Positions 9,318 through 17,683 of a stretch of 64,000 nt of DNA are shown piece after piece (the stretch's first letter is position 1; every line of letters begins with the position of its first letter). Location: positions 62,001 to 126,000 of the forward strand of contig CANMWA010000008.1 in assembly GCA_947501475.1 (NCBI GenBank). The letters run 5' to 3'. A model generated the notes under the pieces. The model made no database searches and had not been told where the DNA came from. It saw only the letters and a program-made list of their open reading frames with translations. This DNA is from an uncultured Aquimarina sp. (GTDB lineage Bacteria > Bacteroidota > Bacteroidia > Flavobacteriales > Flavobacteriaceae). Both the position numbers and the translations under genes were made by a program.

Positions 9318-10547
9318 TTATTCATCTCTTAAAGCAATAATCGGCTTTATCCTTGCTGCTCTTCGCGCTGGTATATACCCTGCTAAAAGACCCGCTAAAA
9401 TCAATGTAATTGTTGCTACAACAATCACTCCTGTATCTACTTTGGGGTTGAGAATAAAAAATTCTTCTAAATTGTTACCTATTAATTTAAGTACAAATAT
9501 CCCTAAAAGAAGCCCCAAATACCCTGCAACCGATGTGATCAAAATTGATTCTTGAAGTACCATTGCAATGATTGATTTTGGAGATGCACCAAGTGCTTTT
9601 CTTATTCCTAATTCTTTTGTTCTTTCTTTAATGCTAAATGTCATAATATTACCAATACCAATAACACCAGAAATTAAGGTCCCTATACCTACAATAAAAA
9701 TCACAAAATATATTCCCCCCAAAATGACCATTGTTTCTTTAATGTCTTCTGCAAAACTTCTAACCCGGATTGCACTTTGATCATCTGGCGCTACTTCAAA
9801 CCTCTCTTTAAAATCTTGTTCTATCTGATCAGCAAAAGCAATAGCTTGTTCGGTACTCATGGCCATATTATAAGATAGATTAATCTGATTTATATGATCA
9901 TTATTTCCGAAAAGTAATTGAACTGTCTTATAGGGTATATATATGATTCGTTCTTCATTATCACCTCCACTATCCTGAAAAACACCTACTATTTTATAAG
10001 GTATACCATCTACATCAAGCATTTTGCCTAATGCATTCTCATTTTTAAATAGATCTTTTTCTACCAATCTACCGATTACAATATTTTTGGTTCGCTCATT
10101 TACATCAATCTCATTAAGATATCTACCTTTCATCATTATGGTTTTTTCAAGATATTGATGATCTGGATGTACTGCTCTTATACTATAACTACCTGATTCT
10201 TTTTTATATTTTGCCTGACTATTACGATATACTCTTGGGGTAGCAAATTCTACTTTGCCTATATAATTGCTTTTGACAAATTCAAAATCTTCATTTTTAA
10301 ATTGAATTTTTCTATTTTCCTGAAAACCTTTATAAGCCTTTGAAGTATTTCCTGAATTGATAAAAATGATGTTTTGAGCATCATCTACAAAGCTACTTAA
10401 AAAGCTATTTAGCAATCCATTTCCCATCCCTAATAAAACAGTAAAGATCAGGATTCCTAAAGCTACTGTAAACCCAGAAAGAAATGTACGTAGCTTATTT
10501 TTTCCTATAGCCTCAAATATTTCTTGCCACCGGTCTCTATCAAACAT
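9318..10547 (-). CDS. MacB-like ABC transporter permease A
   Basis: 409 residues, same layout as permease B: an N-terminal helix (about 20-45), a periplasmic core domain, and three C-terminal helices. The signature KERTKELGIRKALGASPKSI and the tail RRAARIKPIIALRDE are present. The start codon lies inside the end of the ATPase gene (8-bp overlap at 10540-10547), which indicates translational coupling. It probably pairs with permease B on one ATPase dimer. Identity to permease B is only partial, so this is an old duplication. Confidence 0.92.
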   Translation of the reverse strand: MFDRDRWQEIFEAIGKNKLRTFLSGFTVALGILIFTVLLGMGNGLLNSFLSSFVDDAQNIIFINSGNTSKAYKGFQENRKIQFKNEDFEFVKSNYIGKVEFATPRVYRNSQAKYKKESGSYSIRAVHPDHQYLEKTIMMKGRYLNEIDVNERTKNIVIGRLVEKDLFKNENALGKMLDVDGIPYKIVGVFQDSGGDNEERIIYIPYKTVQLLFGNNDHINQINLSYNMAMSTEQAIAFADQIEQDFKERFEVAPDDQSAIRVRSFAEDIKETMVILGGIYFVIFIVGIGTLISGVIGIGNIMTFSIKERTKELGIRKALGASPKSIIAMVLQESILITSVAGYLGLLLGIFVLKLIGNNLEEFFILNPKVDTGVIVVATITLILAGLLAGYIPARRAARIKPIIALRDE

Positions 10548-11241
10548 ATTGAGATGCTCTAACTTGTTCTACTTTTTTATCTTCGACGATAACACCATCT
10601 TTAAGATGTACGATACGCTTACACATATTAGCAATATCTGGTTCATGAGTAACGACTAATATTGTTCTACCTTCATCATTAATTCCTTGAATAATATCCA
10701 TTACCTCATACGAGGTTTTACTATCTAATGCTCCAGTAGGTTCGTCGGCTAATAATACTTTGGGGTCAGCTGCAAGGGCACGTGCAATAGCTACACGTTG
10801 TTTTTGTCCTCCAGAGAGTTCGCTAGGTAAATGTGTTGCCCATTCAGCCAAACCAACTTTACCCAAATAATTCATGGCTTTATCAGTTCTCTCTTTACGT
10901 TTTTTACGCTGGTAGTATAATGGTAAAGCTACATTCTCTAAAGCTGTCTTGTAATTGATAAGGTTGAAAGATTGAAAAACAAAACCTAAGAATTTATTTC
11001 GATACTGTGCAGCTTTGGTCTCATTTAACCCTTTGATCGGAACATTGTCTAGAAAATAACTACCACTATCCGCCTCGTCTAACATCCCTAGAATATTAAG
11101 CAATGTAGATTTTCCAGAACCAGATGATCCCATGATTGCTACGAGTTCCCCTTCTTTTACACTAAAATCTATTCCTTTAAGTACATGAAGCGAGTTGCTC
11201 CCCATTTGGTAAGATTTATGCAAGTCTTTAATTTCAATCAT
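10540..11241 (-). CDS. ABC transporter ATP-binding protein, MacB/LolD type
   Basis: 233 residues with every ABC ATPase motif: Walker A GSSGSGKST (38-46), Q-loop FVFQSFNL, signature LSGGQKQRVAIARAL (about 140), Walker B VLLADEPTGALD and the switch histidine in VTHEPDIA. The size and the EPTGALDS stretch are typical of the LolD/MacB/FtsE branch, which powers mechanotransmission type transporters. It is the first gene of a six-gene run (ATPase, permease A, permease B, adaptor, TolC, adaptor) and overlaps permease A by 8 bp. Confidence 0.95.
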   Translation of the reverse strand: MIEIKDLHKSYQMGSNSLHVLKGIDFSVKEGELVAIMGSSGSGKSTLLNILGMLDEADSGSYFLDNVPIKGLNETKAAQYRNKFLGFVFQSFNLINYKTALENVALPLYYQRKKRKERTDKAMNYLGKVGLAEWATHLPSELSGGQKQRVAIARALAADPKVLLADEPTGALDSKTSYEVMDIIQGINDEGRTILVVTHEPDIANMCKRIVHLKDGVIVEDKKVEQVRASQYV

Positions 11242-11460
11242 AATAGTTGATTAAGATACGTGAGATATACTACTATACCTCTACAAAAACCCACTAACTA
11301 CTTTTAAAACAGATGTTTTTTTTATCAATCCTCTATTTTTCCCTTTTGAAGACTTTTGATTCGGTTAGTGCAGTCTTGTTACATAAGACTAAGCACATGT
11401 CCTTTTTGTTACACATTACATTGTTATGAAAATGTTAAAGTTTAGACTTAATACAATACG

Positions 11461-11691
11461 CTACCTTTCTGGGCCTATAGATTTCTTTTTATTCTTATAG
11501 ATAAAATATCCTACGGCTCCAATAAGGATATATGGAATAATCATTAAATATATAATTCCATTATTAATTCCTTTTGCTGTTTCTTGACCTTCTTCACTTT
11601 CTAATACTGCTCTACACATTGCACATTGTGCATCTACTGGTATAGAGAATAACAACAATAAGATCGATATGTAAAGAATTTTTGTTTTCAT
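11461..11691 (-). CDS. small membrane protein with CxxC motif, oxidase cluster
   Basis: 76 residues. It has a signal peptide or first helix (about 3-20), a short loop with QCAMCRAVLES (cysteines 23 and 26), and a second helix (about 45-64) followed by a basic tail. It lies 33 bp after the DUF420 gene in the SCO/DUF420 run, on the same strand. The CxxC just after the export signal would face the periplasm, so a role in copper or thiol handling during oxidase assembly is a reasonable guess but only from context. I do not recognise a named family. Confidence 0.7.
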   Translation of the reverse strand: MKTKILYISILLLLFSIPVDAQCAMCRAVLESEEGQETAKGINNGIIYLMIIPYILIGAVGYFIYKNKKKSIGPER

Positions 11692-11724
11692 AAATATATT
11701 ACGACTAGCTCAGCACTGCGTTTT

Positions 11725-12267
11725 TCAGATATAATATGGCGAAATCATCAAATAAACAATTACACCAGTTACAGCTACATATAACCATATCGGAAATGTG
11801 ATTCTTGCTATTTTTTTATGTTTATCAAAGCGACCTGCTAATGCACGCACATAAGTGATTAACACAAAAGGAATTACCACAACGGATAGCACTATATGCG
11901 TAATCAGAATAAAATAATACACATATCGTATTACCCCTTCTCCTCCAAATTTTGTTGAGTCACTGGTCATATGATATGCTACATACAATATTAAAAAAAG
12001 TACAGAACAAGCAATTGCAGATTTCATCAACCTTTCATGGAGTTTTATTTTTTTATTTTTTATAGCCCATAAAGCGACAACTAGTATTATGGCAGTAAAC
12101 CCATTAATTGACGCATAAATTGGAGGCAAAAAAGTAAGTGGTTGCACATCAAAACCCATGCGCTTAAGATTTACGCCAAATAATGCTGCTACTGCAAGCG
12201 GGATGATTATTGATAATGCAATAATCCACTTATTATACTTTTGTTCTACTACTGATGGATTACTCAT
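11725..12267 (-). CDS. DUF420 family membrane protein
   Basis: 180 residues with about five transmembrane helices and the conserved histidines of the DUF420 family (KLHERLMKSA, AYHMTS, ITHIVLSVV, DKHKKIARITFPIW). DUF420 proteins such as Bacillus CtaM are needed for maturation or activity of heme-copper oxidases. The gene overlaps the SCO gene by 8 bp (12260-12267), which points to coupled translation and a shared role in oxidase assembly. The length is normal. Confidence 0.9.
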   Translation of the reverse strand: MSNPSVVEQKYNKWIIALSIIIPLAVAALFGVNLKRMGFDVQPLTFLPPIYASINGFTAIILVVALWAIKNKKIKLHERLMKSAIACSVLFLILYVAYHMTSDSTKFGGEGVIRYVYYFILITHIVLSVVVIPFVLITYVRALAGRFDKHKKIARITFPIWLYVAVTGVIVYLMISPYYI

Positions 12268-12994
12268 CTTTTTTTAACAGTTTTTTTATGTCTTCTAATA
12301 AAATTGAAATCTGCTCTTCTTCTCCGTTTTTATCGACTTTCTTTTCTACATCTATTGTTCCTCTATAATATATGATTGGATTGCCAGAAACATCATATCG
12401 TGATCTTATATAACCATCTTGATCAATTAGAGCAAAATAACCATTATGCTCAAATCCCCCAGGAATATCTGGATTTTCTGCTGCATAAATATTAAACCCT
12501 GCATTAGCTAATTCATAAATATCTTCTCTATCTCCAGTCAAAAAATGCCAATCAGGATCAGTTACCTTATAATGCTCTGCATACTTTTTTAATCGGGTTG
12601 GTGTATCAAATTTTGGATTGATCGTAAAAGACGCTACCCCAAATTCTGGATAATCTTTTAATTTATTTTGTAAATACACCAAATTTTTACTCATCTTAGG
12701 ACAAATAGTTGGGCAACTGGTAAAGAAAAACTCTGCTACGTATACTTTGCCACTATAATCATGATTAGTCATTAGTATACTATCTTGATTCAAAAATGCA
12801 AATTCTGGCACTTTTTTCGGCTCTCCATTTTTTTTTATATATGCTAATTTTTCGTTTGCAATTGGATTATTGGCACTCATTCGATCATTTTGAATCACTG
12901 TTGTGCTTTTTATCCTCTTCACTATTCTAGGAATAAAAATGATTCCAAAAATTAATATTATAAATGATATCCCTACGTATGAGTATTTTTTCAT
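12260..12994 (-). CDS. SCO1/SenC family copper chaperone
   Basis: 244 residues. One N-terminal membrane anchor (about 5-21) precedes a periplasmic thioredoxin-fold domain. The copper ligands are present: Cys94 and Cys98 in FTSCPTICPKM and the distal histidine His183 in FEHNGYFALID. SCO proteins deliver or reduce copper at the CuA site of cytochrome oxidase subunit II. It lies 5 bp after the cysteine-free SCO-like gene and overlaps DUF420, in a four-gene run near oxidase subunit genes. This copy is intact and presumably functional. Confidence 0.95.
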   Translation of the reverse strand: MKKYSYVGISFIILIFGIIFIPRIVKRIKSTTVIQNDRMSANNPIANEKLAYIKKNGEPKKVPEFAFLNQDSILMTNHDYSGKVYVAEFFFTSCPTICPKMSKNLVYLQNKLKDYPEFGVASFTINPKFDTPTRLKKYAEHYKVTDPDWHFLTGDREDIYELANAGFNIYAAENPDIPGGFEHNGYFALIDQDGYIRSRYDVSGNPIIYYRGTIDVEKKVDKNGEEEQISILLEDIKKLLKKDE

Positions 12995-12999
12995 AAGCT

Positions 13000-13653
13000 T
13001 TATTTCTCTTTACGGTCTGCTTTATATTTTTTGAGTGCCAAACGATACTCTGCTAGAATTACTTTGATATCATCATCCATCACATTTGTTAAATCTGCTA
13101 CAGAGCTTGCATCGTAACCATATATTTTTTGATCATTCTCTTTTAATTTACCATCTCTTCCTCTTAGGTTTCCACTTTTATCAATAATATATACATAATG
13201 AGTTGATAAATTATCATCTAATTGATGTGGTGTATTAAGGCTATTAAACAATTTTTTAATGCTTTCAGGAGTGCCAAACACAAATTTCCATTCAGACACA
13301 TCTGTAATGTTATCTAATTCTTCTAAAAGTTCTGTTGCCTTATCCTCACTGCCAAATGGTAGTACCATCACAAATTGAAAATCCTGAAATTCATGATTCT
13401 TTTTATAGATCTTTTGGTTTAGATTAAAAGCGTTACCTTGTTTATTATAGATTTCTTTACCCAAAAACCCAAGTACCGTAATCTTATCTTTAAATGTTAC
13501 TTGTTCTTTTGTAAGGCTTTCAAAATTTGCAACAGTACTAACGGCATCATTTAAAACTGGTAGTTTAGCAAAATTATGAACCCCAGAAGCAAAGAATAAA
13601 TACGCTACTAGTGGTAATATAAACAGAACACCTAAAACAAGAAATTTTTTCAT
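13000..13653 (-). CDS. SCO-like thioredoxin-fold membrane protein lacking cysteines
   Basis: 217 residues with an N-terminal anchor (about 4-22) and a thioredoxin-like domain. It resembles the neighbouring SCO protein in outline: VLGFLGKEIYNKQ sits where SCO has its CxxxC loop, and STHYVYIIDKSGNLRGRDG matches the SCO histidine region HNGYFALIDQDGYIRSR. There is no cysteine anywhere in the protein, so it cannot bind copper like SCO or do disulfide chemistry. A structural or partner role in oxidase assembly is inferred from its place directly before the true SCO gene. The fold assignment is by my alignment only. Confidence 0.75.
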   Translation of the reverse strand: MKKFLVLGVLFILPLVAYLFFASGVHNFAKLPVLNDAVSTVANFESLTKEQVTFKDKITVLGFLGKEIYNKQGNAFNLNQKIYKKNHEFQDFQFVMVLPFGSEDKATELLEELDNITDVSEWKFVFGTPESIKKLFNSLNTPHQLDDNLSTHYVYIIDKSGNLRGRDGKLKENDQKIYGYDASSVADLTNVMDDDIKVILAEYRLALKKYKADRKEK

Positions 13654-13743
13654 CTAACCATTGCTTTTCACCTATCAATTAGGTTTGAAATCAATATTTT
13701 TTCAGATTCTGAAAACAAGTTCAGAATTACTTCGTAAAAATAG

Positions 13744-13772
13744 AAAAAGACGGTTTAAAAAACCGTCTTTTT
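13744..13772 (-). terminator. intrinsic terminator of the ctaB-oxidase subunit run
   Basis: Perfect 13-bp arms AAAAAGACGGTTT/AAACCGTCTTTTT with a 3-base loop. On the minus strand the stem is followed by more T-rich sequence. It lies 31 bp after the subunit IV stop codon and separates the subunit genes from the SCO run. Confidence 0.9.
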
Positions 13773-13802
13773 ACAAAGCTTTTAACTTATATGTTTAATG
13801 GA

Positions 13803-14162
13803 TTAAAAGTCCCATGCCTTATATCCACCTTTGAATATTTCATATATATAGTCACCTTCGGTAAGAAGGATAAAAATTAAATAACAAATAAGGAATGTTG
13901 CAGTCCATACTACTGATCGTCTAAGACCTTTTGTTTCTCCTTCCATATGCATGAATGCCCATGTAATATAATATGCTTTCCAGATGGTAAGGATAATAAA
14001 GATCCAGTTCAATAATTTCATGCTTATTAAGGTTGTTTCAACCAAAAAAGCAGGTTTTATAATACCCAAAATTACTTCAACAATAGTAATCACAGAAAGT
14101 ATAAAAAACACCTTCCAGATTCTACCCATATTTGATTCGTGATGTGCTGTATCGTGTGCCAT
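13803..14162 (-). CDS. cytochrome c oxidase subunit IV (caa3-type)
   Basis: 119 residues with three predicted helices (about 14-34, 45-70, 85-103) and the subunit IV patterns WKVFFILSVITIVEVILG and YYITWAFMHMEGETKGLRR. This small subunit stabilises proton-pumping heme-copper oxidases of the caa3/bo3 group in the inner membrane. It is the last gene before the strong terminator at 13744-13772 and lies 23 bp after the long subunit III gene. Confidence 0.9.
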   Translation of the reverse strand: MAHDTAHHESNMGRIWKVFFILSVITIVEVILGIIKPAFLVETTLISMKLLNWIFIILTIWKAYYITWAFMHMEGETKGLRRSVVWTATFLICYLIFILLTEGDYIYEIFKGGYKAWDF

Positions 14163-14185
14163 ATTATATAACTACTATATTTTTA

Positions 14186-15169
14186 TTAAACCAGGTAAAA
14201 GAATGTAAATACAAATACCCATACCAAATCTACAAAGTGCCAGTACAAACCGACTTTCTCTACCATTTCATAATTCTTTCTTCGTTCATACGTACCAAGA
14301 ATTACATTGATAAAGATGATGATATTAATAATTACACCAGAAAATACGTGAAACCCGTGAAATCCAGTAATAAAGAAAAAGAAGTTTGCAAATAATGGAG
14401 TACCATACTCGTTATGAACTAGGTTAGCGCCTTCTACAATCCCAATAGCATCGGCATTTAGCCTTTTAATTGATTCTTCTCTAGATAAAATTGTTTTTTC
14501 TCCTTCTTTGGTTAAGATTTGTGTTCTTATCAAAAGGTCTTTGTTTTTAGCAAAACCAGCTCTTATCTCATCTATAGTATATGTTGGAAGCGTAGCTTCT
14601 TTCTCATACCAAACTCCGTTCTTTTCTTCATGTTGAGCTCTATATGCATGAGACTCAACAATAGCAATTTCTTTTAAACCAACTCTATGACCTTCAGTAT
14701 CTACAAATTGTAATATTTGCCCTCCTTTGGTTTCAACTGCACCATACTCTCCTTTAATAAAGTTTTTCCACTCCCATGCTTGTGATCCAACGAAAATTGC
14801 TCCTCCGATAATGGTAAGAAACATATAAAGAATTACTTTTTTCTGTTTCATGTGATGTCCTGCATCAACAGCAATTACCATTGTTACAGAAGAGAAGATC
14901 AATATAAATGTCATCAAAGCCACATAGTACATTGGTGCATCTACTCCATGTAAAAACGGAAAGTGATTAAACACCTCGTCGGCTATTGGCCATGAATCAA
15001 TAAATTTAAATCTTGAAAAACCATATGCGGCAAGAAAACCCGAGAATGTAAGTGCATCCGAAAGGATAAAAAACCACATCATCATTTTACCATAACTCAC
15101 CTTGAGTGGTTGATTACCACCGCCCCAGGTTTTATCTTCGGTACCTGTTTTAGTAACAGTTGTTTCCAT
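14186..15169 (-). CDS. cytochrome c oxidase subunit III, long form
   Basis: 327 residues. Helices flank a soluble insertion of about 100 residues (roughly 125-235), and the C-terminal half has the subunit III signature TGFHGFHVFSGVIIN and VGLYWHFVDLVWVFVFTFFY. Subunit III supports proton uptake and stability of the oxidase in the inner membrane. The insertion is hydrophilic (VETKGGQILQFVDTEGH to EESIKRLNADAIG) and is not seen in the short subunit III gene next to it. Long subunit III forms of this size are, as far as I recall, common in flavobacteria. Confidence 0.92.
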   Translation of the reverse strand: METTVTKTGTEDKTWGGGNQPLKVSYGKMMMWFFILSDALTFSGFLAAYGFSRFKFIDSWPIADEVFNHFPFLHGVDAPMYYVALMTFILIFSSVTMVIAVDAGHHMKQKKVILYMFLTIIGGAIFVGSQAWEWKNFIKGEYGAVETKGGQILQFVDTEGHRVGLKEIAIVESHAYRAQHEEKNGVWYEKEATLPTYTIDEIRAGFAKNKDLLIRTQILTKEGEKTILSREESIKRLNADAIGIVEGANLVHNEYGTPLFANFFFFITGFHGFHVFSGVIINIIIFINVILGTYERRKNYEMVEKVGLYWHFVDLVWVFVFTFFYLV

Positions 15170-15309
15170 ATAAAGAATTTGGTATTGTTAAATTTTCCAC
15201 AAAAATAATCAATTTTATTATTTCACCTGCTGAAATCCTCTTTTTAATTAGGTCAAATTCATCTAAATTAATCAATCTATTTTTTTGACACCAAGTCTTA
15301 GATTAACTC

Positions 15310-15891
15310 TTACTTCACGAAATATAAAAACAAAAAGAGATAAACCCACAGAAAATCAACAAAATGCCAGTACATAGCACCTAATTCTAGACCTAAAGTT
15401 TGACCCACTTTATATTTTTGTTTAAAATGATTATAAATTACAACTAAAAGCACCAAAATCCCGCCAACAATATGTGCAAGATGTGTAACCACTATGATGA
15501 ACATAAATGTCGAAACGATATTTGATGTCGGGCCAGTAAAATGATACCCTTGATTAATTATATCTTTAAAGCCTTCAAATTGCAATACAATAAATATAAT
15601 ACCAAGTGTCAAGGTTGATAATAATAAAATTGTAGCCAGGCTTCTATTATTTTTTTCTATTGCTTTTTTTACCAGATAAAATGTAACACTACTCGCTACA
15701 ATCACCAATATACTATATACAAATGCTTGAGGAAACACTAAATCTGTAACCCAATCTTTTCTTGTTTTACTTACCACATATGCACTTGTAAGTCCGGCAA
15801 ACACCATGGCCATACTTACCATTGCGAACCACATCATAGTTTTTTTGGATCGATTAATTTTTTCTTGCGTCGTTCCTTGTGTTAAATCCAT
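15310..15891 (-). CDS. cytochrome c oxidase subunit III, short form
   Basis: 193 residues with five helices, typical of the CyoC/CtaE short form. Signatures include THLAHIVGGILVLL and GAMYWHFVDFLWVYLFLFLYF at the C-terminus. It overlaps the end of the heme O synthase gene by 10 bp (15882-15891), so the two are translationally coupled. It and the 327-residue gene downstream probably each contribute a subunit III-like protein to one oxidase, or serve alternative assemblies; sequence alone does not decide. Confidence 0.92.
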   Translation of the reverse strand: MDLTQGTTQEKINRSKKTMMWFAMVSMAMVFAGLTSAYVVSKTRKDWVTDLVFPQAFVYSILVIVASSVTFYLVKKAIEKNNRSLATILLLSTLTLGIIFIVLQFEGFKDIINQGYHFTGPTSNIVSTFMFIIVVTHLAHIVGGILVLLVVIYNHFKQKYKVGQTLGLELGAMYWHFVDFLWVYLFLFLYFVK

Positions 15892-16793
15892 ATACGAATA
15901 AATTTATCAGCCACATAAATGATCTGTAATAATGTAATATACAAAACACTCATTAACATTAATTGCTTTGCTGTTTTTGTATCTCTTGTTTTATATAATC
16001 GAATTGCTGATCTCAATAAAATTAACCCCAGTACTAAAATAATAACTCCAGAAACCGGTGTAAGGTATAGTTTACCTGTTACTCCAAAAACAGGTATTAA
16101 AGAAGTAACTACTGTCCAGAGCGTATATACCACTACCTGTGTTGCAGTACCTTTATCTTTTTTGCCGGTAGGAAGCATAAAAAACCCTCCTTTTTTATAA
16201 TCGTCATACAAAAACCATCCAATGGCCCAAAAATGAGGGAATTGCCAAAAAAACTGAACCATAAATAAAGTCCCTGGTTCTATTCCAAAATCATTTGTTG
16301 CTGCTACCCAACCTAACATAAAAGGAATTGCTCCTGGAATCGCGCCTACAAAAACAGATAAAGGCGTTTTTGTTTTTAGGGGTGTATATAAGCTTACATA
16401 TATAAATATCGAAATTGCTCCAAACATTGCTGTTTGTGGATTAATCACATACAACACAGTAATCCCTGCAATAGTAAAAAGAGTTGCAATAGCAAAAGCT
16501 GTATTAACAGACATTCTTCCTGAAGGAATGGGTCTGTTTTTGGTTCTATCCATCAAATTATCCAGATCTCGTTCAATAATCTGATTAAAAGCATTTGATG
16601 CACCAACCATAAAATACCCTCCAACCGCAAGAAGAACTAGCGTACTCCATGAAATTGTATCAACACCTAATAAATATCCTGCCACAGAAGAAAAAACTAC
16701 ACTTAGCGCTAAACGCATTTTTGTAATTTCTTTAAAATCCTGAACAACAGAAGTTTTTGCAGTATTAATTTGGGTTACGCTCAAATTTTGCAC
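15882..16793 (-). CDS. ctaB: heme O synthase (protoheme IX farnesyltransferase)
   Basis: 303 residues of the UbiA prenyltransferase superfamily with eight to nine helices. The first Asp-rich motif is NAFNQIIERDLDNLMDRTKN followed by RPIPSGRMS, and the second cytoplasmic loop has YDDYKKGGFFMLP. It transfers a farnesyl group to heme b to give heme o, the precursor of heme a for the oxidase encoded in this window. It is the first gene of the run ctaB, cox3, cox3, cox4 and has a well-formed promoter upstream. Confidence 0.95.
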   Translation of the reverse strand: MQNLSVTQINTAKTSVVQDFKEITKMRLALSVVFSSVAGYLLGVDTISWSTLVLLAVGGYFMVGASNAFNQIIERDLDNLMDRTKNRPIPSGRMSVNTAFAIATLFTIAGITVLYVINPQTAMFGAISIFIYVSLYTPLKTKTPLSVFVGAIPGAIPFMLGWVAATNDFGIEPGTLFMVQFFWQFPHFWAIGWFLYDDYKKGGFFMLPTGKKDKGTATQVVVYTLWTVVTSLIPVFGVTGKLYLTPVSGVIILVLGLILLRSAIRLYKTRDTKTAKQLMLMSVLYITLLQIIYVADKFIRIWI

Positions 16794-16824
16794 GTTTTTT
16801 TAATAGCTTTTTTTAAAAGTGGTG

Positions 16825-16855
16825 CAAAGATATATCTTAAATGCTTTTTAGGCAA
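16825..16855 (-). promoter_or_regulatory. promoter of ctaB-cox3-cox3-cox4
   Basis: On the minus strand TATCTTTG (16825-16832) matches the Bacteroidota -7 box TAnnTTTG, and TTG (16853-16855) stands 20 bp upstream as the -33 box. The -7 box is 31 bp before the ctaB start codon and is followed by CACC, as at several other promoters in the window. Confidence 0.7.
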
Positions 16856-17010
16856 CTTATAACTCTGTATAATTCACCTTTTAACATCCAAACTAATGTA
16901 TTGCAACAATTACACATCGAATTAACCACAATATTTTATTCATCCCCCTAAACGCCAAGCGTAATTTTTGTAATTTCAATTCGACAGAAAACCAAAACAC
17001 ACATACTCAG

Positions 17011-17598
17011 ATGAAAAAGTTATTGATTATAGGATTATTGATTACCTCAATTACTTCATATACTCAAAAAAAAGAAGTCAATATTCAAATACAGCCTCTT
17101 ACTAAAAATATACATATGCTTATCGGCCAAGGTGGAAATATAGGTGTTTTTAAAAATGAAAACATTAAGGTTTACCATGTTCATAATGCCCATACTGATG
17201 GCGATGTTTTGATTTATTTTGCTAATGGAAATGTATTGCACATGGGCGATACGTTTTTTAATGGTCGCTATCCTTATATTGACCTCAAATCAGGAGGAAG
17301 CATAAAAGGATATATTAAAGCCTCTGAAAAAGCATTGCTGTTAGCCAATGATGATACTAAAATTATTCCTGGTCATGGAAAATTGGCTTCAAAAAAAGAT
17401 CTTGAGACATTTTTAACTATGCTGAAAGAAATTACAGCTATCATCCAAAAAGAAATTGATACTGGTAAATCTGAAAATGATATTATAAATAATGCATTGC
17501 TAACTGCAAATTATGATGAAAAAGGATATGGCAATGGCTATATCAATCCCAAACAAATGCGAAAAACTATTTACCAAAGCCTTATACGATCAAAATAA
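17011..17598 (+). CDS. metallo-beta-lactamase-fold protein lacking the HxHxDH region
   Basis: 195 residues with a signal peptide (KKLLIIGLLITSITSYTQ). The C-terminal two thirds match periplasmic MBL-fold hydrolases of Bacteroidota: HNAHTDGDVLIYF, HMGDTFFNGRYPYIDL and IIPGHGKLASKKDLE carry the third to fifth metal-ligand motifs. The N-terminal strand region (NIHMLIGQGGNIGVF, about residues 33-47) is present, but it joins directly to KNENIKVYHVHNAHTDGD. The normal segment with the HxHxDH zinc motif, on the order of 90 residues as I recall the family, is absent in frame. The protein is probably inactive as a normal zinc hydrolase, or a decayed gene that still reads open. Confidence 0.8.
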   Translation: MKKLLIIGLLITSITSYTQKKEVNIQIQPLTKNIHMLIGQGGNIGVFKNENIKVYHVHNAHTDGDVLIYFANGNVLHMGDTFFNGRYPYIDLKSGGSIKGYIKASEKALLLANDDTKIIPGHGKLASKKDLETFLTMLKEITAIIQKEIDTGKSENDIINNALLTANYDEKGYGNGYINPKQMRKTIYQSLIRSK

Positions 17599-17600
17599 CA

Positions 17601-17666
17601 GCTGTCGCATTGAGCAGCAACGAAAGATGTATCACAATACATTTCGACTTTGCTCAATGCGACAGC
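17601..17666. repeat. REP-like intergenic hairpin between convergent genes
   Basis: Perfect 16-bp arms GCTGTCGCATTGAGCA and TGCTCAATGCGACAGC enclose an inner stem (ATGTAT-CACA-ATACAT plus CGAAA/TTTCG with a bulge). It begins 3 bp after the upstream stop codon and lies 18 bp before the end of the convergent tonB gene. The words GCATTGAG and TTTCGACTTTGCTCAATGCG resemble dispersed repeats I know from flavobacterial intergenic regions. It could also stop transcription from both sides, although no T run follows. Confidence 0.8.
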
Positions 17667-17683
17667 ATGTAAATTAGATTGTT

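Noticed and set aside
14132..14395. 87-codon frame opposite oxidase subunit genes
   Set aside because: Shadow of subunit III and IV coding sequence, with no support.
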